64,000 nt of DNA from Longimicrobium terrae (GCF_014202995.1 NZ_JACHIA010000017.1:62001-126000); one strand, 5' to 3'. Numbered from the stretch's first letter, positions 16,863 through 25,167 are shown. The notes: a model not told the origin generated them from the letters alone. Numbers and translations: made by a program.

Positions 16863-17504
16863 ATGTTCAATCTTTCCGTCAGTGAACGCCGCGATGCTCA
16901 GAAGCCGCGCTCTCCGCGCGAGCAGCTGAAGCAGTTGGACGACAGCGGCGTGGTGGCCGCGCACCTGGAGGGCAACCGGCTGGCCTTTGGCGAACTGGTG
17001 GAGCGCTACCAGAACCGCCTGCTCAACTTCGTCTACCGCAGCACGGGCGACCGCGAGCGCGCCGAGGACCTGGTGCAGGAAACCTTCATCCGCGTGTACC
17101 GGCACCTGCACCGTTTTGACCAGAGCAAGAAGTTCTCGACCTGGATCTACACGATCTCGTCGAACCTGGCCAAGAACGAGCTGCGCAACCGCTCGCGCAA
17201 CCCGCTGGTCCTGTTTCAGACGCTGCTCAAGAACCGCGACGCGGACGCCAAGCCGCTGGAGTGGGAAGACAACACCTACCGCCCGGACGACCTGTTCCGG
17301 AAGCGCCACCTGAAGAGCCAGGTGGACGCCGCGGTGGCCGAGCTTCCCGAGCACCACCGCACCGTCTTTGTCCTTCGCGAGATGGAGGGCAAGACGTACG
17401 AGGAGATCGCCGAGATCACCTCCACCAACCTGGGCACGGTCAAGAGCCGGCTGAACCGCGCGCGCAACAACTTCGCCGCGCTGATCGCCCCGGTGCTGGA
17501 CTGA
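16863..17504 (+). CDS. ECF (RpoE-type) RNA polymerase sigma factor
   Basis: 213 residues; ATG preceded by a perfect AGGAGG. Sigma region 2 is clear (AFGELVERYQNRLLNFVYRS, RAEDLVQETFIRVYRHLHRFDQSKKFSTWIYTI), as is region 4 (LPEHHRTVFVLREMEGKTYEEIAEI, GTVKSRLNRARNNF). The linker is somewhat longer than in minimal ECF factors. It should redirect RNA polymerase to a stress or envelope regulon under control of the anti-sigma-like protein encoded 200 bases downstream, after an intervening terminator. Confidence 0.95.
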   Translation: MFNLSVSERRDAQKPRSPREQLKQLDDSGVVAAHLEGNRLAFGELVERYQNRLLNFVYRSTGDRERAEDLVQETFIRVYRHLHRFDQSKKFSTWIYTISSNLAKNELRNRSRNPLVLFQTLLKNRDADAKPLEWEDNTYRPDDLFRKRHLKSQVDAAVAELPEHHRTVFVLREMEGKTYEEIAEITSTNLGTVKSRLNRARNNFAALIAPVLD

Positions 17505-17535
17505 CCAGCGTCCATCTGATCGTCGTTCCGAGGGA

Positions 17536-17562
17536 GGGGCGGGCCGGGTTCCGGCCCGCCCC
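17536..17562 (+). terminator. Intrinsic terminator or attenuator between sigma and anti-sigma genes
   Basis: 12-base perfect stem (17536-17547 with 17551-17562), 3-base loop, then CTTTCGTTT. It should separate sigma expression from that of the 17704 gene. Confidence 0.7.
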
Positions 17563-17703
17563 CTTTCGTTTCCGCCCCGCGCCGCGCATTGTACCCGTCC
17601 CCGCGCGCGGGCGGCCGTGTGTCGGAGCGACGCGCCGCCCGTGGAACCCTGACACGCTTGCCGCGTACAACCGCGCGCTGGTGAACGGAGGGGTGGTGGC
17701 GGG

Positions 17704-18285
17704 ATGCTTCAAGACGAGGTGATGGATACGATGGATTGCGACGTTTTCCTGGACGGCTACTCCGAGTATCGCGACGGGCTTCTGCCCGCCGCGGAGCACG
17801 GCGCGTTCGCGGCGCACCGGGACGAGTGCGCCTCGTGCGCGCGGTACGACCGAGTGATCGGCAAGGGCGTGCGGATGCTGCGCGACGAGCCTGAACTGGA
17901 AGTGTCGGAAGACTTCATGGCCCGGCTGCAGCACCGCATCTACCACATCGACGAGGAAAAGCGCTCCTCCGCCGGCCGGCGGGCCCGCGGCGTGGCGGCG
18001 GGCGGAACGCTGGCCGCCGCGGCCGCGCTGGCCGGCGTGACGCTCATCAACAGCGGCGACGACGCGGCCGTCATGCCCGGCGTGGCGGTGCAGAGCGGCA
18101 GCGCCATCGCCGCCTCCATGGCCGCGGCCGAGGCGGAAAACGCCGCCACCGGACTGGGCGCGCGGCTGGAGCAGGTGGGGGTGGAGGTGTATCCCATGCC
18201 GTACCGCGACGTGCTGTACAGCACCGCTTCGCTCACGGGCGGCAGCGGCCACACGGCGGGCGCGGCGCGCTCGCGCGGCGAGTAG
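17704..18285 (+). CDS. Putative zinc-finger anti-sigma factor
   Basis: 193 residues from the ATG at MLQDEVMD (in-frame ATGs also at 17722 and 17731). The N-terminus DGYSEYRDGLLPAAEHGAFAAH then HRDECASC is the anti-sigma zinc-finger pattern (HxxxCxxC) found in ZAS-domain proteins. An Ala/Gly-rich hydrophobic segment at about residues 98-118 can serve as a membrane anchor, leaving a C-terminal periplasmic tail. Position right after the ECF sigma factor supports sequestration of that factor. The stop overlaps the holA GTG by one base (TAGTG). Confidence 0.82.
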   Translation: MLQDEVMDTMDCDVFLDGYSEYRDGLLPAAEHGAFAAHRDECASCARYDRVIGKGVRMLRDEPELEVSEDFMARLQHRIYHIDEEKRSSAGRRARGVAAGGTLAAAAALAGVTLINSGDDAAVMPGVAVQSGSAIAASMAAAEAENAATGLGARLEQVGVEVYPMPYRDVLYSTASLTGGSGHTAGAARSRGE

Positions 18286-19301
18286 TGCCGCCCCTTCGCC
18301 CCGCGCAGCTGGACCGCACCCTTCGCGATCGTGTCGCGGGGGGTGCGTTCTTCTTTCACGGCGACGAAGATTTTCTGCGCGAAGACGCCGCCTCGCGGGT
18401 AGTGGCGGCGTACCTGGACCCCGCCACCCGCGACTTCAACTTTGACCAGGTGCGCGGCGCCGACGTGGCCGCCGAGGACCTGGCTTCCGTCATCGGCACG
18501 CCGCCGATGATGGCCGAGCACCGCGTCGTGGTCGTGCGCGACGCGCAGGGGCTGAGCGTAAAGGCGCGCGAGGTGGTGGAGGCCGCGGCCAAGGCGCCCC
18601 CGCAGGGGCTCATCCTGGTGCTGTCCGCCGTCATCCCCTCCGCCAGCAAGGCCAAGTTCTACGACGACCTGAAGAAGCACGCCGTCAGCATCGAGTTCGC
18701 CCCCCTGTCGCACGACGACGCGCCGGGGTGGGCGATGGAGACCGCGCGCGAGGAACTGGGCTACGAGCTGGAGCCGGACGCCGCGCGGGCGCTGGTGGGC
18801 GGCGTGGGCGTGGACTTGGGGACGCTGACGTCGGAGTTGAAGAAGCTGGCGGCCTACGCGCAGGAGCGGAAGCGCGTGACGCTGGAGGATGTACGGGCCG
18901 TCGGCGGGGCCATTCCCCGGCAGGACCGCTGGGAATGGTTCGACCTCATCGCCGAGCGCCGCTTTCGCGAGGCGGTGGCCGCGCTCCCCGTGATGCTGGA
19001 CCAGGGGGAGAACGGCGTGGGGCTGGTGATCGGGATGGGGGGCGTGATGCTGCGCATCGGCCTGGTGTGCGCGGGCGGGCCGGCGGCGCTGGAGCGGGAA
19101 CTGAAGCCGTTTCAGAAGTGGATGGCGCGCCGCGTGGGTCCCCAGGCCCGCAAGTGGACGCTCCCCGAGGTGGACCGCGCGATGGAGGAACTGCTGCGCA
19201 CCGACCGCCTGCTGAAGTCCGCGTCGCTTTCCGACCGGCAGGCCATCGAAGAGCTGCTGCTTCGCCTGTGGGCCATCGAACGCCCCGCCCGCGCGGCCTG
19301 A
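18285..19301 (+). CDS. holA: DNA polymerase III delta subunit (clamp loader)
   Basis: 338 residues with a GTG start sharing one base with the upstream stop. Typical HolA features are FFFHGDEDFLREDA near the N-terminus, GTPPMMAEHRVVVVRDA, the hydrophobic strand PQGLILVLSAVIPSASK, SELKKLAAYA and the C-terminal helical collar domain (WMARRVGPQARKW, LKSASLSDRQAIEELLLRL). It opens the beta clamp within the replisome clamp loader. Translational linkage to an anti-sigma gene is probably compaction rather than function. Confidence 0.92.
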   Translation: MPPLRPAQLDRTLRDRVAGGAFFFHGDEDFLREDAASRVVAAYLDPATRDFNFDQVRGADVAAEDLASVIGTPPMMAEHRVVVVRDAQGLSVKAREVVEAAAKAPPQGLILVLSAVIPSASKAKFYDDLKKHAVSIEFAPLSHDDAPGWAMETAREELGYELEPDAARALVGGVGVDLGTLTSELKKLAAYAQERKRVTLEDVRAVGGAIPRQDRWEWFDLIAERRFREAVAALPVMLDQGENGVGLVIGMGGVMLRIGLVCAGGPAALERELKPFQKWMARRVGPQARKWTLPEVDRAMEELLRTDRLLKSASLSDRQAIEELLLRLWAIERPARAA

Positions 19302-19320
19302 ATCGTCATCGACCGAACCT

Positions 19321-19355
19321 GACGGCCCTCTCCGGAAGCTCCGGGGAGGGCCGTC
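19321..19355. terminator. Bidirectional terminator between holA and the toxin-antitoxin pair
   Basis: 15-base stem (19321-19335 with 19341-19355) with one G-T wobble and a 5-base loop. It lies between convergent holA and antitoxin genes. Confidence 0.65.
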
Positions 19356-19361
19356 GTGCGT

Positions 19362-19649
19362 TCAGCGCAGCGCGTCCAGCACGGCCTCCGGGTGCTTGGC
19401 CACTACGCGCAGCAGCGCGCGGGCGGGGCCGTCGGGGCGGCGGCGGCCCTGCTCCCAGTTGCGCAGCGTGCCCACGGGAACGCCCATCATGGCCGCGAAC
19501 TTGGGCTGGGAAAGCTTGAGCCGGGTGCGCAGTTCGCGCACGTCCACCTCGTCGGCCACGAAGGTGCGCGACGGCGCAGACTCGCCGCGCAGGATGGCGC
19601 CGCCCTGGCGCACGCTTTCCAGGAGTTCGTTGAACAGCTCGTCGCGCAT
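19362..19649 (-). CDS. NadS-family HTH antitoxin
   Basis: 95 residues from MRDELFNELLESVRQGG. The C-terminal XRE helix-turn-helix (LRTRLKLSQPKFAAMMGVPV, GTLRNWEQGRRRPDGPARAL) and the N-terminal ILRGE-type motif match NadS-family antitoxins. It should bind and neutralise the RelE-like toxin encoded 27 bases upstream and repress their shared promoter. AAGGCGG lies eight bases before the ATG. The order toxin-then-antitoxin is that of HigBA-type modules. Confidence 0.88.
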   Translation of the reverse strand: MRDELFNELLESVRQGGAILRGESAPSRTFVADEVDVRELRTRLKLSQPKFAAMMGVPVGTLRNWEQGRRRPDGPARALLRVVAKHPEAVLDALR

Positions 19650-19675
19650 GGCCGTGACCGCCTTGCTGTGGGTGA

Positions 19676-19999
19676 TCAGCCGAACTCGGCCGTTACCAGC
19701 GCCTGCAGCACCCGCCGCTGCTGGGTGGTGAGGTCGTCCTGCTCGTTCTTGGGATACACGTGCAGCATGAGCAGCCGGTTGTGCGCCAGCGCGGCGTAAT
19801 AGATGACGCGCACGCCGCCGCGCCTGCCCCGGCCGCTCCCCGCCCAGCGCACCTTGCGAATGCCTCCGGTGCCCGCGATGACGGCGCCCGTAGCTGGATC
19901 GTCGAGCAGCAGAATCTGGAGTTCGCGGTACGACTCGGCGGAAAGCAGGTCCTGAACGCGCCGCGTGAACAGCGGCGTTTCGACGATTTCCATCTGCAT
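19676..19999 (-). CDS. RelE/HigB-like toxin
   Basis: 107 residues (MQMEIVETPLFTRRVQDLLS...). The compact RelE fold is indicated by ETPLFTRRVQDLLSAESYRELQ, then GGIRKVRWAGSGRGRRGGVRVIYY and a C-terminal LLMLHVYPKNEQDDLT. The basic-residue-rich middle and Y-x-x-N-E-x-D-D-L segment are standard in HigB/RelE ribosome-dependent mRNases of NadS-linked modules. A promoter with inverted-repeat operator lies directly upstream (20034-20069). Activity is inferred, not shown. Confidence 0.87.
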   Translation of the reverse strand: MQMEIVETPLFTRRVQDLLSAESYRELQILLLDDPATGAVIAGTGGIRKVRWAGSGRGRRGGVRVIYYAALAHNRLLMLHVYPKNEQDDLTTQQRRVLQALVTAEFG

Positions 20000-20033
20000 G
20001 GCGGGCCCCGTTCACCCTCGTCCCGCCTCCATC

Positions 20034-20069
20034 AACCTACACCAGAGGCGTACATGCGTCAATGGTGTA
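20034..20069 (-). promoter_or_regulatory. Toxin-antitoxin promoter with inverted-repeat operator
   Basis: Read on the minus strand: TTGACG (20062-20057), 17-base spacer, TAGGTT (20039-20034) followed by GA. The promoter is overlapped by the inverted repeat TACACCA (20038-20044) / TGGTGTA (20063-20069), spaced by 18 bases, so one arm overlaps the -10 and the other abuts the -35. This is a plausible site for autorepression by the XRE antitoxin. Confidence 0.6.
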
Positions 20070-20187
20070 TGTTGGTGATCCTGAGCGCTGTCCGGGCGGT
20101 GTCCAGATTGTACTGCATGGGCGCACATGGCGCCATAAGACGGAATCCGCCACAGGTGAGCATTCAGATCATCGATCGGGCAAAAGG

Positions 20188-20216
20188 TTGAGCGGCGGCG
20201 TGCGCTCCGGTATATT
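20188..20216 (+). promoter_or_regulatory. Promoter of dusB, probably giving a leaderless mRNA
   Basis: TTGAGC (20188-20193), 17-base spacer, TATATT (20211-20216). The ATG is at 20223, six bases after the -10, so transcription would start at or next to the start codon. No ribosome-binding site is present. Confidence 0.6.
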
Positions 20217-20222
20217 CCGGGC

Positions 20223-21218
20223 ATGTCCGCCAAACTGACCGACCTGCTCACGAGCGGCTCCGTTCCGCTGTATCTGGCTCCCCAGGCGGGAGTCAGCGAA
20301 TCGCCGTTCCGCCGGCTGTGCCGCGAGTACGGCGCCGACGTCGTGGTTTCGGAGTTCGTCTCCGCCGAGGGCATCCGCCGGCACGACCGGCGCACCCACG
20401 GCTATCTGCGCTTTCACGACGACGAGCGCCCCATCGGCATCCAGATCTTCGGCTCGGAGCCGGACGCCATGGCCGAGGCCGCGCGCCTGGTGGAAGAGGT
20501 GTACGAGCCGGACTTTCTGGACATCAACTTCGGCTGTCCGGTCAAGAAGGTCGTAAGCCGCAACGGCGGCAGCGGCTGCCTGCGCGACCTGGATCTGGTG
20601 GAAAACATCATCCGCGCGGTAAAGGCGGCCATCAGCATTCCCACGACGGTCAAGATCCGCAGCGGCTTTACGGAAGAGACGCGGCGGCCGGTGGAGATCG
20701 CGCTGCGCTGCCAGGACGCGGGCGCCGTCGCGCTGACGCTGCACGCGCGCACGCGGACGCAGATGTACAGCGGCACGGCCAATTGGGATGAGATCGCCGC
20801 GGTGAAGGCCGCGCTCGACATCCCCGTCATCGGCAACGGCGACGTGTTCCGCGGCGAGGACGCGGCCCGCATGCACGCGCACACCGGCTGCGACGCCATC
20901 ATGATCGCGCGCGGCTCGCACGGGGCGCCGTGGCTGTTCCGGCAGGGGCGCGCGGCGCTGCAGGGGCTTCCGGTTCCCGCCGATCCCGATCCGGCGGAGC
21001 GCTTCCGCATCGTCATCGAGCACGCGCGCCTCGCCATCGCCTGGGAATCGGACGAGGAAAAGGCGATGATCGAGTTCCGCAAGCACCTGGGGTGGTATAC
21101 CAAGGGGCTGCCGAACGGGCGTCTGCTGCGGCAGGAATTGTTCGAGGTGCGGCGGCTGGAAGATGCCGAGCGGCTGCTGGAAGGGTACCTGGCGGAGTAC
21201 GAGGGAGCGCCGGCGTGA
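20223..21218 (+). CDS. dusB: tRNA-dihydrouridine synthase DusB-like
   Basis: 331 residues. FMN-dependent reduction of uridine to dihydrouridine in tRNA. Dus signatures: LAPQAGVSESPFRRLC at the N-terminus, the catalytic-Cys block FLDINFGCPVKKVVSRNGGSG, VKIRSGF, LTLHARTRTQMYSG, VIGNGDVF and MIARGSHGAPW for FMN phosphate, then the helical tRNA-binding domain (FRKHLGWYTKGLPNG). It sits first in an operon with larB and a GGDEF protein and overlaps larB by four bases. Its mRNA is probably leaderless. Confidence 0.94.
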   Translation: MSAKLTDLLTSGSVPLYLAPQAGVSESPFRRLCREYGADVVVSEFVSAEGIRRHDRRTHGYLRFHDDERPIGIQIFGSEPDAMAEAARLVEEVYEPDFLDINFGCPVKKVVSRNGGSGCLRDLDLVENIIRAVKAAISIPTTVKIRSGFTEETRRPVEIALRCQDAGAVALTLHARTRTQMYSGTANWDEIAAVKAALDIPVIGNGDVFRGEDAARMHAHTGCDAIMIARGSHGAPWLFRQGRAALQGLPVPADPDPAERFRIVIEHARLAIAWESDEEKAMIEFRKHLGWYTKGLPNGRLLRQELFEVRRLEDAERLLEGYLAEYEGAPA

Positions 21219-21976
21219 CGCCCGAGCGGCTGCGCGCGCTGCTGGACGAGGTGGCGGCCGGCTCCCTGCCGGTGGACGAGGCGGAGCGGCGGCTGGCCTG
21301 GGCGCCCACGGAGGACCTGGGATTCGCCCGCGTGGACCATCACCGCGCGCTGCGGCACGGCTTTCCGGAAGTCGTCTTCGGCCTGGGCAAGACGCCGGAG
21401 CAACTGGCCATGATCGCCGCGCGCATCGCGGCGCGCGGAGAAGGTGTTCTTGCGACGCGGGTGGATGAGGCCGCCTTCGAGCCGCTGCGGGCCGCCGTCC
21501 CCGGCATCCGCATCAACCCGCTGGGCCGGACGGCGTACCTGCCCGCGGCGGAGCCCGTCGCGCGGCGCACACGGGGTTCGGTGCTGATCGTGACCGCGGG
21601 GACGAGCGACCTGCCGGTGGCGGAAGAAGCGGCGGATACGGCCGCCGCGTTCGGCAATCCGGTGGAAAGACTGACGGATGTGGGCGTGGCGGGAATCCAC
21701 CGCATCCTTGCCGCGCAAGACACGCTGGCCGGCGCGGCGGTGATCATCGTCGTGGCGGGAATGGAAGGGGCGCTCCCCTCCGTGGTCGGCGGCCTCGTCT
21801 CGGTCCCCGTGATCGCCGTGCCGACGAGCGTGGGCTACGGCGCGGCGTTCGGCGGACTTTCCGCGCTGCTGGGGATGCTGAACTCCTGCGCGTCCGGTGT
21901 CACCGTGGTCAACATCGACAACGGATTCGGCGCGGCTTCCGCCGCGTCGCGCATCAACCTCCTGCCGCCCGCCTGA
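21215..21976 (+). CDS. larB: LarB, pyridinium-3,5-biscarboxylic acid mononucleotide synthase
   Basis: 253 residues, GTG start overlapping the dusB stop. LarB carboxylates nicotinic acid adenine dinucleotide at the start of nickel-pincer nucleotide synthesis. It has an N-terminal small domain (RALLDEVAAGSLPVDEAERRL, FGLGKTPEQLAMI) and a PurE-like domain (VLIVTAGTSDLPVAEEAADT, VGVAGIHRI, VVAGMEGALPSVVGGLVSVP, PTSVGYG, LNSCASGVTVVNIDNGFGAA). LarC and LarE, which complete the cofactor, are not in this window. A flavin 2-hydroxy-acid oxidase lies 4 kb downstream, but no lactate racemase is seen. Confidence 0.93.
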   Translation: MTPERLRALLDEVAAGSLPVDEAERRLAWAPTEDLGFARVDHHRALRHGFPEVVFGLGKTPEQLAMIAARIAARGEGVLATRVDEAAFEPLRAAVPGIRINPLGRTAYLPAAEPVARRTRGSVLIVTAGTSDLPVAEEAADTAAAFGNPVERLTDVGVAGIHRILAAQDTLAGAAVIIVVAGMEGALPSVVGGLVSVPVIAVPTSVGYGAAFGGLSALLGMLNSCASGVTVVNIDNGFGAASAASRINLLPPA

Positions 21977-23940
21977 TCATCTCCGCTTCCCGCATCTCCC
22001 ATCCGCTTCCGCTCGCGGCGACGGCGCTGGCCTACCTGGCCCTGCTGGCGTTCGCGCCGCGGCTGGCGTGGTGGGGCGCCGCGCTGGGCGTCGCGCTGCT
22101 GGCGGGAATGGCGGTGTGGACCTTTCGCGCGCGGGGACGGGACGCGGCCTCCGCGGCGGCGATGTGGCCCGCCGCGCACCTGCTGATCGCCGTCACGGGG
22201 CACCTTGCGTCGCCGCTGATTGCGCTGGGCGCCGCGTGGGCCGCGCTCTTTGCCCGGCGCGCGCCGCGGTGGGGGATGCACGGCGCGGGCGCGGCGCTGC
22301 TCCTGGGGCTGGGCGCGGACTGGATGGACGGCACGGCGCCGGGGTGGGCCGCCGCGGCGCGCTGGGCGCTGCTGATGGGCGTCGGCCCGGCGCTGGCGGG
22401 AATCGGATCGCGGATGGGCCGCGGAGCGTCCACCGGGAATGACCGGCCGCAGCCCGCGCCCGCGGCTCCCCGCGAAGGCGCCGCGACGGATTCCGAAACG
22501 GTGGATACGGCGATCGGCATCGTGCTGCGCGCGACGGACGCGCACGAGGCGGCGCTCTGGCGGGCGGAGGGCGAGCAGGAAGACCGCTCCGCGTCGCTGA
22601 TGGCCCGCGTGGCCGCGCCGGATGTGCCCGCGCCCGCGTCGCCCGTGGCGCTGGCCGGGCACCCGTTCGCGTGGGCCATCGACGAACGCCTGCCGCAGCG
22701 GATCGAGCGCGGCAAGCGGGACCTGCCCTCGCCCTGGGCGGCGGAGATGCTGCTGGTTCCGGTGGAAACTGAGCAGGGCGGAATGGTGCTGTCGCTGGCG
22801 TATCCCGGCATGGTGCCGCCCGGCGCGGAAGCCGCCGCGGTCCGCGGGGGACAGCACCTGGCCACCGTGCTGGGGCTGCTGCGTGGGCGCTCGTCCATCC
22901 ACCGCGCGGAAGCGGGCATGCGCGCGATGGCGGATGCCGTGCGGGTGCTCCCCGGAGAACTGGAGATGGGAAAGTTCGCCGGCGAACTGTGCGCCGTGGT
23001 ACGCCAGGGCACCGGCGCGGCCGGCGCGGCGGTGATGATGGTGACGGACGACAGCGGGCGCGGAAAGGTGCTGCACGCCAGCGGCGATCCCATGCCCATG
23101 GCGGCGGAGGCGTTCGGCGAGGGCGAGTCGCGGGTGGCGCTGGCCGTAAAGCACGGCGTGGACCTGGCCTACGCGGACCTCAAGCGCGAGCGCGACCGGC
23201 TTCCGCTGCTTGCCCCGGGCGAGAAGTGGGAGCGGGCGCCGCGGTCCGCCGTCGTGCTGCCGTTGATGGTGGACGGACGGGCGATCGGCGCCGTCGCGGC
23301 CTGGCACCCCGAGCCGGGGCGCTTTGGCGAGCGGGAGCGCGAGATTCTGCACTCGCTCTGCTCCATTGCGCCGCTGCCGATGCGGAGCGCGCGCCGCTTC
23401 GAGGCGCTGGACCACCGCGCATCCACCGATCCGCTCACTGACCTGCCCAACCGCAGCGCGTTCGACCAGCGGCTGACGGCGCTGTCCGGCTACTTCGACC
23501 GCTACGCGCGGCCGTTCAGCCTGATCGCCATCGACGTCGACTTCTTCAAGAAGTTCAATGATACGTGGGGGCACGAGGCGGGCGACCGCGTGCTGCGCCA
23601 CGTGGCGGATCTGCTCAAGGCGACCGTCCGCGACGTGGACCTTCCCGCGCGGCTGGGCGGCGAGGAGTTCGTGGTGCTGCTGCCGGAAACGACGCTGCGG
23701 CAAGCCACGGAAGCCGCGGAGCGCATTCGCCGCTCGCTGGAGTCGCGCAGCGTAAACTGGAACGGCCGCCCGCTTTCCGTCACCGCGTCGCTGGGCGTGG
23801 CGTGCGTGCCGGACTGCACCGCGGTGCCCGCCGACGCACTCGCGCTGGCGGATGCCGCGCTCTATCGCGCCAAGGAACTGGGCCGCAACCGCGTGGCCGC
23901 CGCGCCGCGCGCCGAAAAGGAAGCCGGCACCCGCGGCTGA
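21973..23940 (+). CDS. Membrane GAF-GGDEF diguanylate cyclase
   Basis: Makes cyclic di-GMP. Domains: several N-terminal transmembrane helices, a GAF-like region (about 310-460, VALAVKHGVDLAYADLK) and a GGDEF domain with the intact active site RLGGEEFVVLLPE. An RDVD inhibitory I-site lies exactly five residues before GGEEF, so product feedback is expected. The first conventional start is ATG 22108, but the frame stays open 5' to 21976 and encodes a convincing extra helix (LAYLALLAFAPRLAWWGAAL). The only candidate start there is a CTG at 21973 overlapping the larB stop (CTGA). The start is therefore uncertain, the identity firm. Confidence 0.88.
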   Translation: MIISASRISHPLPLAATALAYLALLAFAPRLAWWGAALGVALLAGMAVWTFRARGRDAASAAAMWPAAHLLIAVTGHLASPLIALGAAWAALFARRAPRWGMHGAGAALLLGLGADWMDGTAPGWAAAARWALLMGVGPALAGIGSRMGRGASTGNDRPQPAPAAPREGAATDSETVDTAIGIVLRATDAHEAALWRAEGEQEDRSASLMARVAAPDVPAPASPVALAGHPFAWAIDERLPQRIERGKRDLPSPWAAEMLLVPVETEQGGMVLSLAYPGMVPPGAEAAAVRGGQHLATVLGLLRGRSSIHRAEAGMRAMADAVRVLPGELEMGKFAGELCAVVRQGTGAAGAAVMMVTDDSGRGKVLHASGDPMPMAAEAFGEGESRVALAVKHGVDLAYADLKRERDRLPLLAPGEKWERAPRSAVVLPLMVDGRAIGAVAAWHPEPGRFGEREREILHSLCSIAPLPMRSARRFEALDHRASTDPLTDLPNRSAFDQRLTALSGYFDRYARPFSLIAIDVDFFKKFNDTWGHEAGDRVLRHVADLLKATVRDVDLPARLGGEEFVVLLPETTLRQATEAAERIRRSLESRSVNWNGRPLSVTASLGVACVPDCTAVPADALALADAALYRAKELGRNRVAAAPRAEKEAGTRG

Positions 23941-23970
23941 TCCCGCACGTCCCCGCCGTTCATCCCATCC

Positions 23971-25167
23971 GTGACCGCAACTCATCCGCACGACAATCCG
24001 TTCCCGCCCGCGCCGGCCAACATGCCGGTGTGGGATGATACGCCGTGGACGCCGCTTCCGCTGCTCGCCGGGGACGATTCCGCGGACGTGTGCGTGATCG
24101 GGCTCGGCGGATCGGGGCTGTCGTGCGTGGGAGAGCTGCTGCGGCTGGGCGTGTCCGCCGTGGGCATCGACGCGGGGCCGGTCGCAGGCGGGGCGGCGGG
24201 GCGCAACGGCGGATTTCTGCTTGCGGGGACGTATCACTTCTACCACGACGCGGTGGAGGCGCTGGGGCGGGAGTGGGCCTCGGCGCTCTACCGGCTGACA
24301 CTGGACGAGGTGGAGCGGATCGCGGCGGAGACGCCGGACGCCGTGCGACGCACGGGTTCGCTGCGCGTGGCGGATTCGGATGAGGAGCGCGATGACTGCG
24401 CGCGCCAGCTTGCGGCCATGCGTGCGGACGGCCTGGCGGCGGAGGCGTATTCCGGTCCCGAGGGCGACGGCCTGCTGACCCCCGCGGACTGCGCGTTTCA
24501 GCCACTGCGGCGCTGCCGGACGCTTGCGGAGCGCGCCTCGCGGGAGGGAGCGCGGCTGTACGAGCACACGCCGGCCGTGGAGATCTCAACAGGCGAGGTG
24601 CGTACGCCCGGTGGCCGCATCCGGTGCGGCGCGGTGCTGGTGGCGGTGGATGGCCGGCTGGAGCGGCTGCTTCCGGAACTGGATGGACGCGTGCGGACGG
24701 CGCGGCTGCAGATGCTGTCGACCGTGCCCACCACGGAGGTGCGCGTGCCCCGTCCCGTCTATGCGCGCTGGGGATACGAGTACTGGCAGCAGCTTCCGGA
24801 CGGGCGCATCACGCTGGGCGGTTTCCGCGACCATGGCGGGGAAGGGGAGTGGACCGCGGATGGTACGCCGGGCGAACTGGTCCAGCGGCGGCTGGAAACG
24901 TTCCTTCGTGAGCGCATTGGCGTGCATGCGCCCGTGACGCACCGCTGGGCCGCGTCCGTGGGGTACACGCCGTCCGGAATGCCGGTGCTGGAACAGGTGC
25001 GGCCGCGGGTGTGGGCGGCGGGCGGGTACAGCGGAACCGGCAACGTCATCGGCGCGCTGTGCGGCCGGGCGATGGCGCAGCTGGCCGGCAGCGGCCGGTC
25101 ATCCATCGCGGACGTGATCGCCGGAGCCGGGTTCGGCGCGGCACGGGGGACGTGGCCCGTGGCGTGA
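23971..25167 (+). CDS. FAD-dependent oxidoreductase (DAO family)
   Basis: 398 residues, GTG start. The Rossmann FAD motif VIGLGGSGLSCVGELL (about 42-57) is followed by GIDAGPVAGGAAGRNGGFLLAG, the AAGRNGG signature of D-amino-acid-oxidase/gamma-glutamylputrescine-oxidase-type enzymes. YWQQLPDGRITLGGFRDHGG and the C-terminal WAAGGYSGTGNVIGALCGRAMA complete the fold. It oxidises an amine or amino acid to the imine with release of peroxide or reduction of an acceptor; the substrate is unknown. It lies 30 bases after the GGDEF gene and may be co-transcribed. Confidence 0.88.
   Translation: MTATHPHDNPFPPAPANMPVWDDTPWTPLPLLAGDDSADVCVIGLGGSGLSCVGELLRLGVSAVGIDAGPVAGGAAGRNGGFLLAGTYHFYHDAVEALGREWASALYRLTLDEVERIAAETPDAVRRTGSLRVADSDEERDDCARQLAAMRADGLAAEAYSGPEGDGLLTPADCAFQPLRRCRTLAERASREGARLYEHTPAVEISTGEVRTPGGRIRCGAVLVAVDGRLERLLPELDGRVRTARLQMLSTVPTTEVRVPRPVYARWGYEYWQQLPDGRITLGGFRDHGGEGEWTADGTPGELVQRRLETFLRERIGVHAPVTHRWAASVGYTPSGMPVLEQVRPRVWAAGGYSGTGNVIGALCGRAMAQLAGSGRSSIADVIAGAGFGAARGTWPVA

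Noticed and set aside
21835-24567. Very long open frame on the minus strand (about 910 codons)
   Set aside because: It lies antisense to larB, the GGDEF gene and the FAD oxidase, which have clear motifs; the minus-strand product is Arg/His/Gly-rich with no domain, as expected when codon third positions are G/C.
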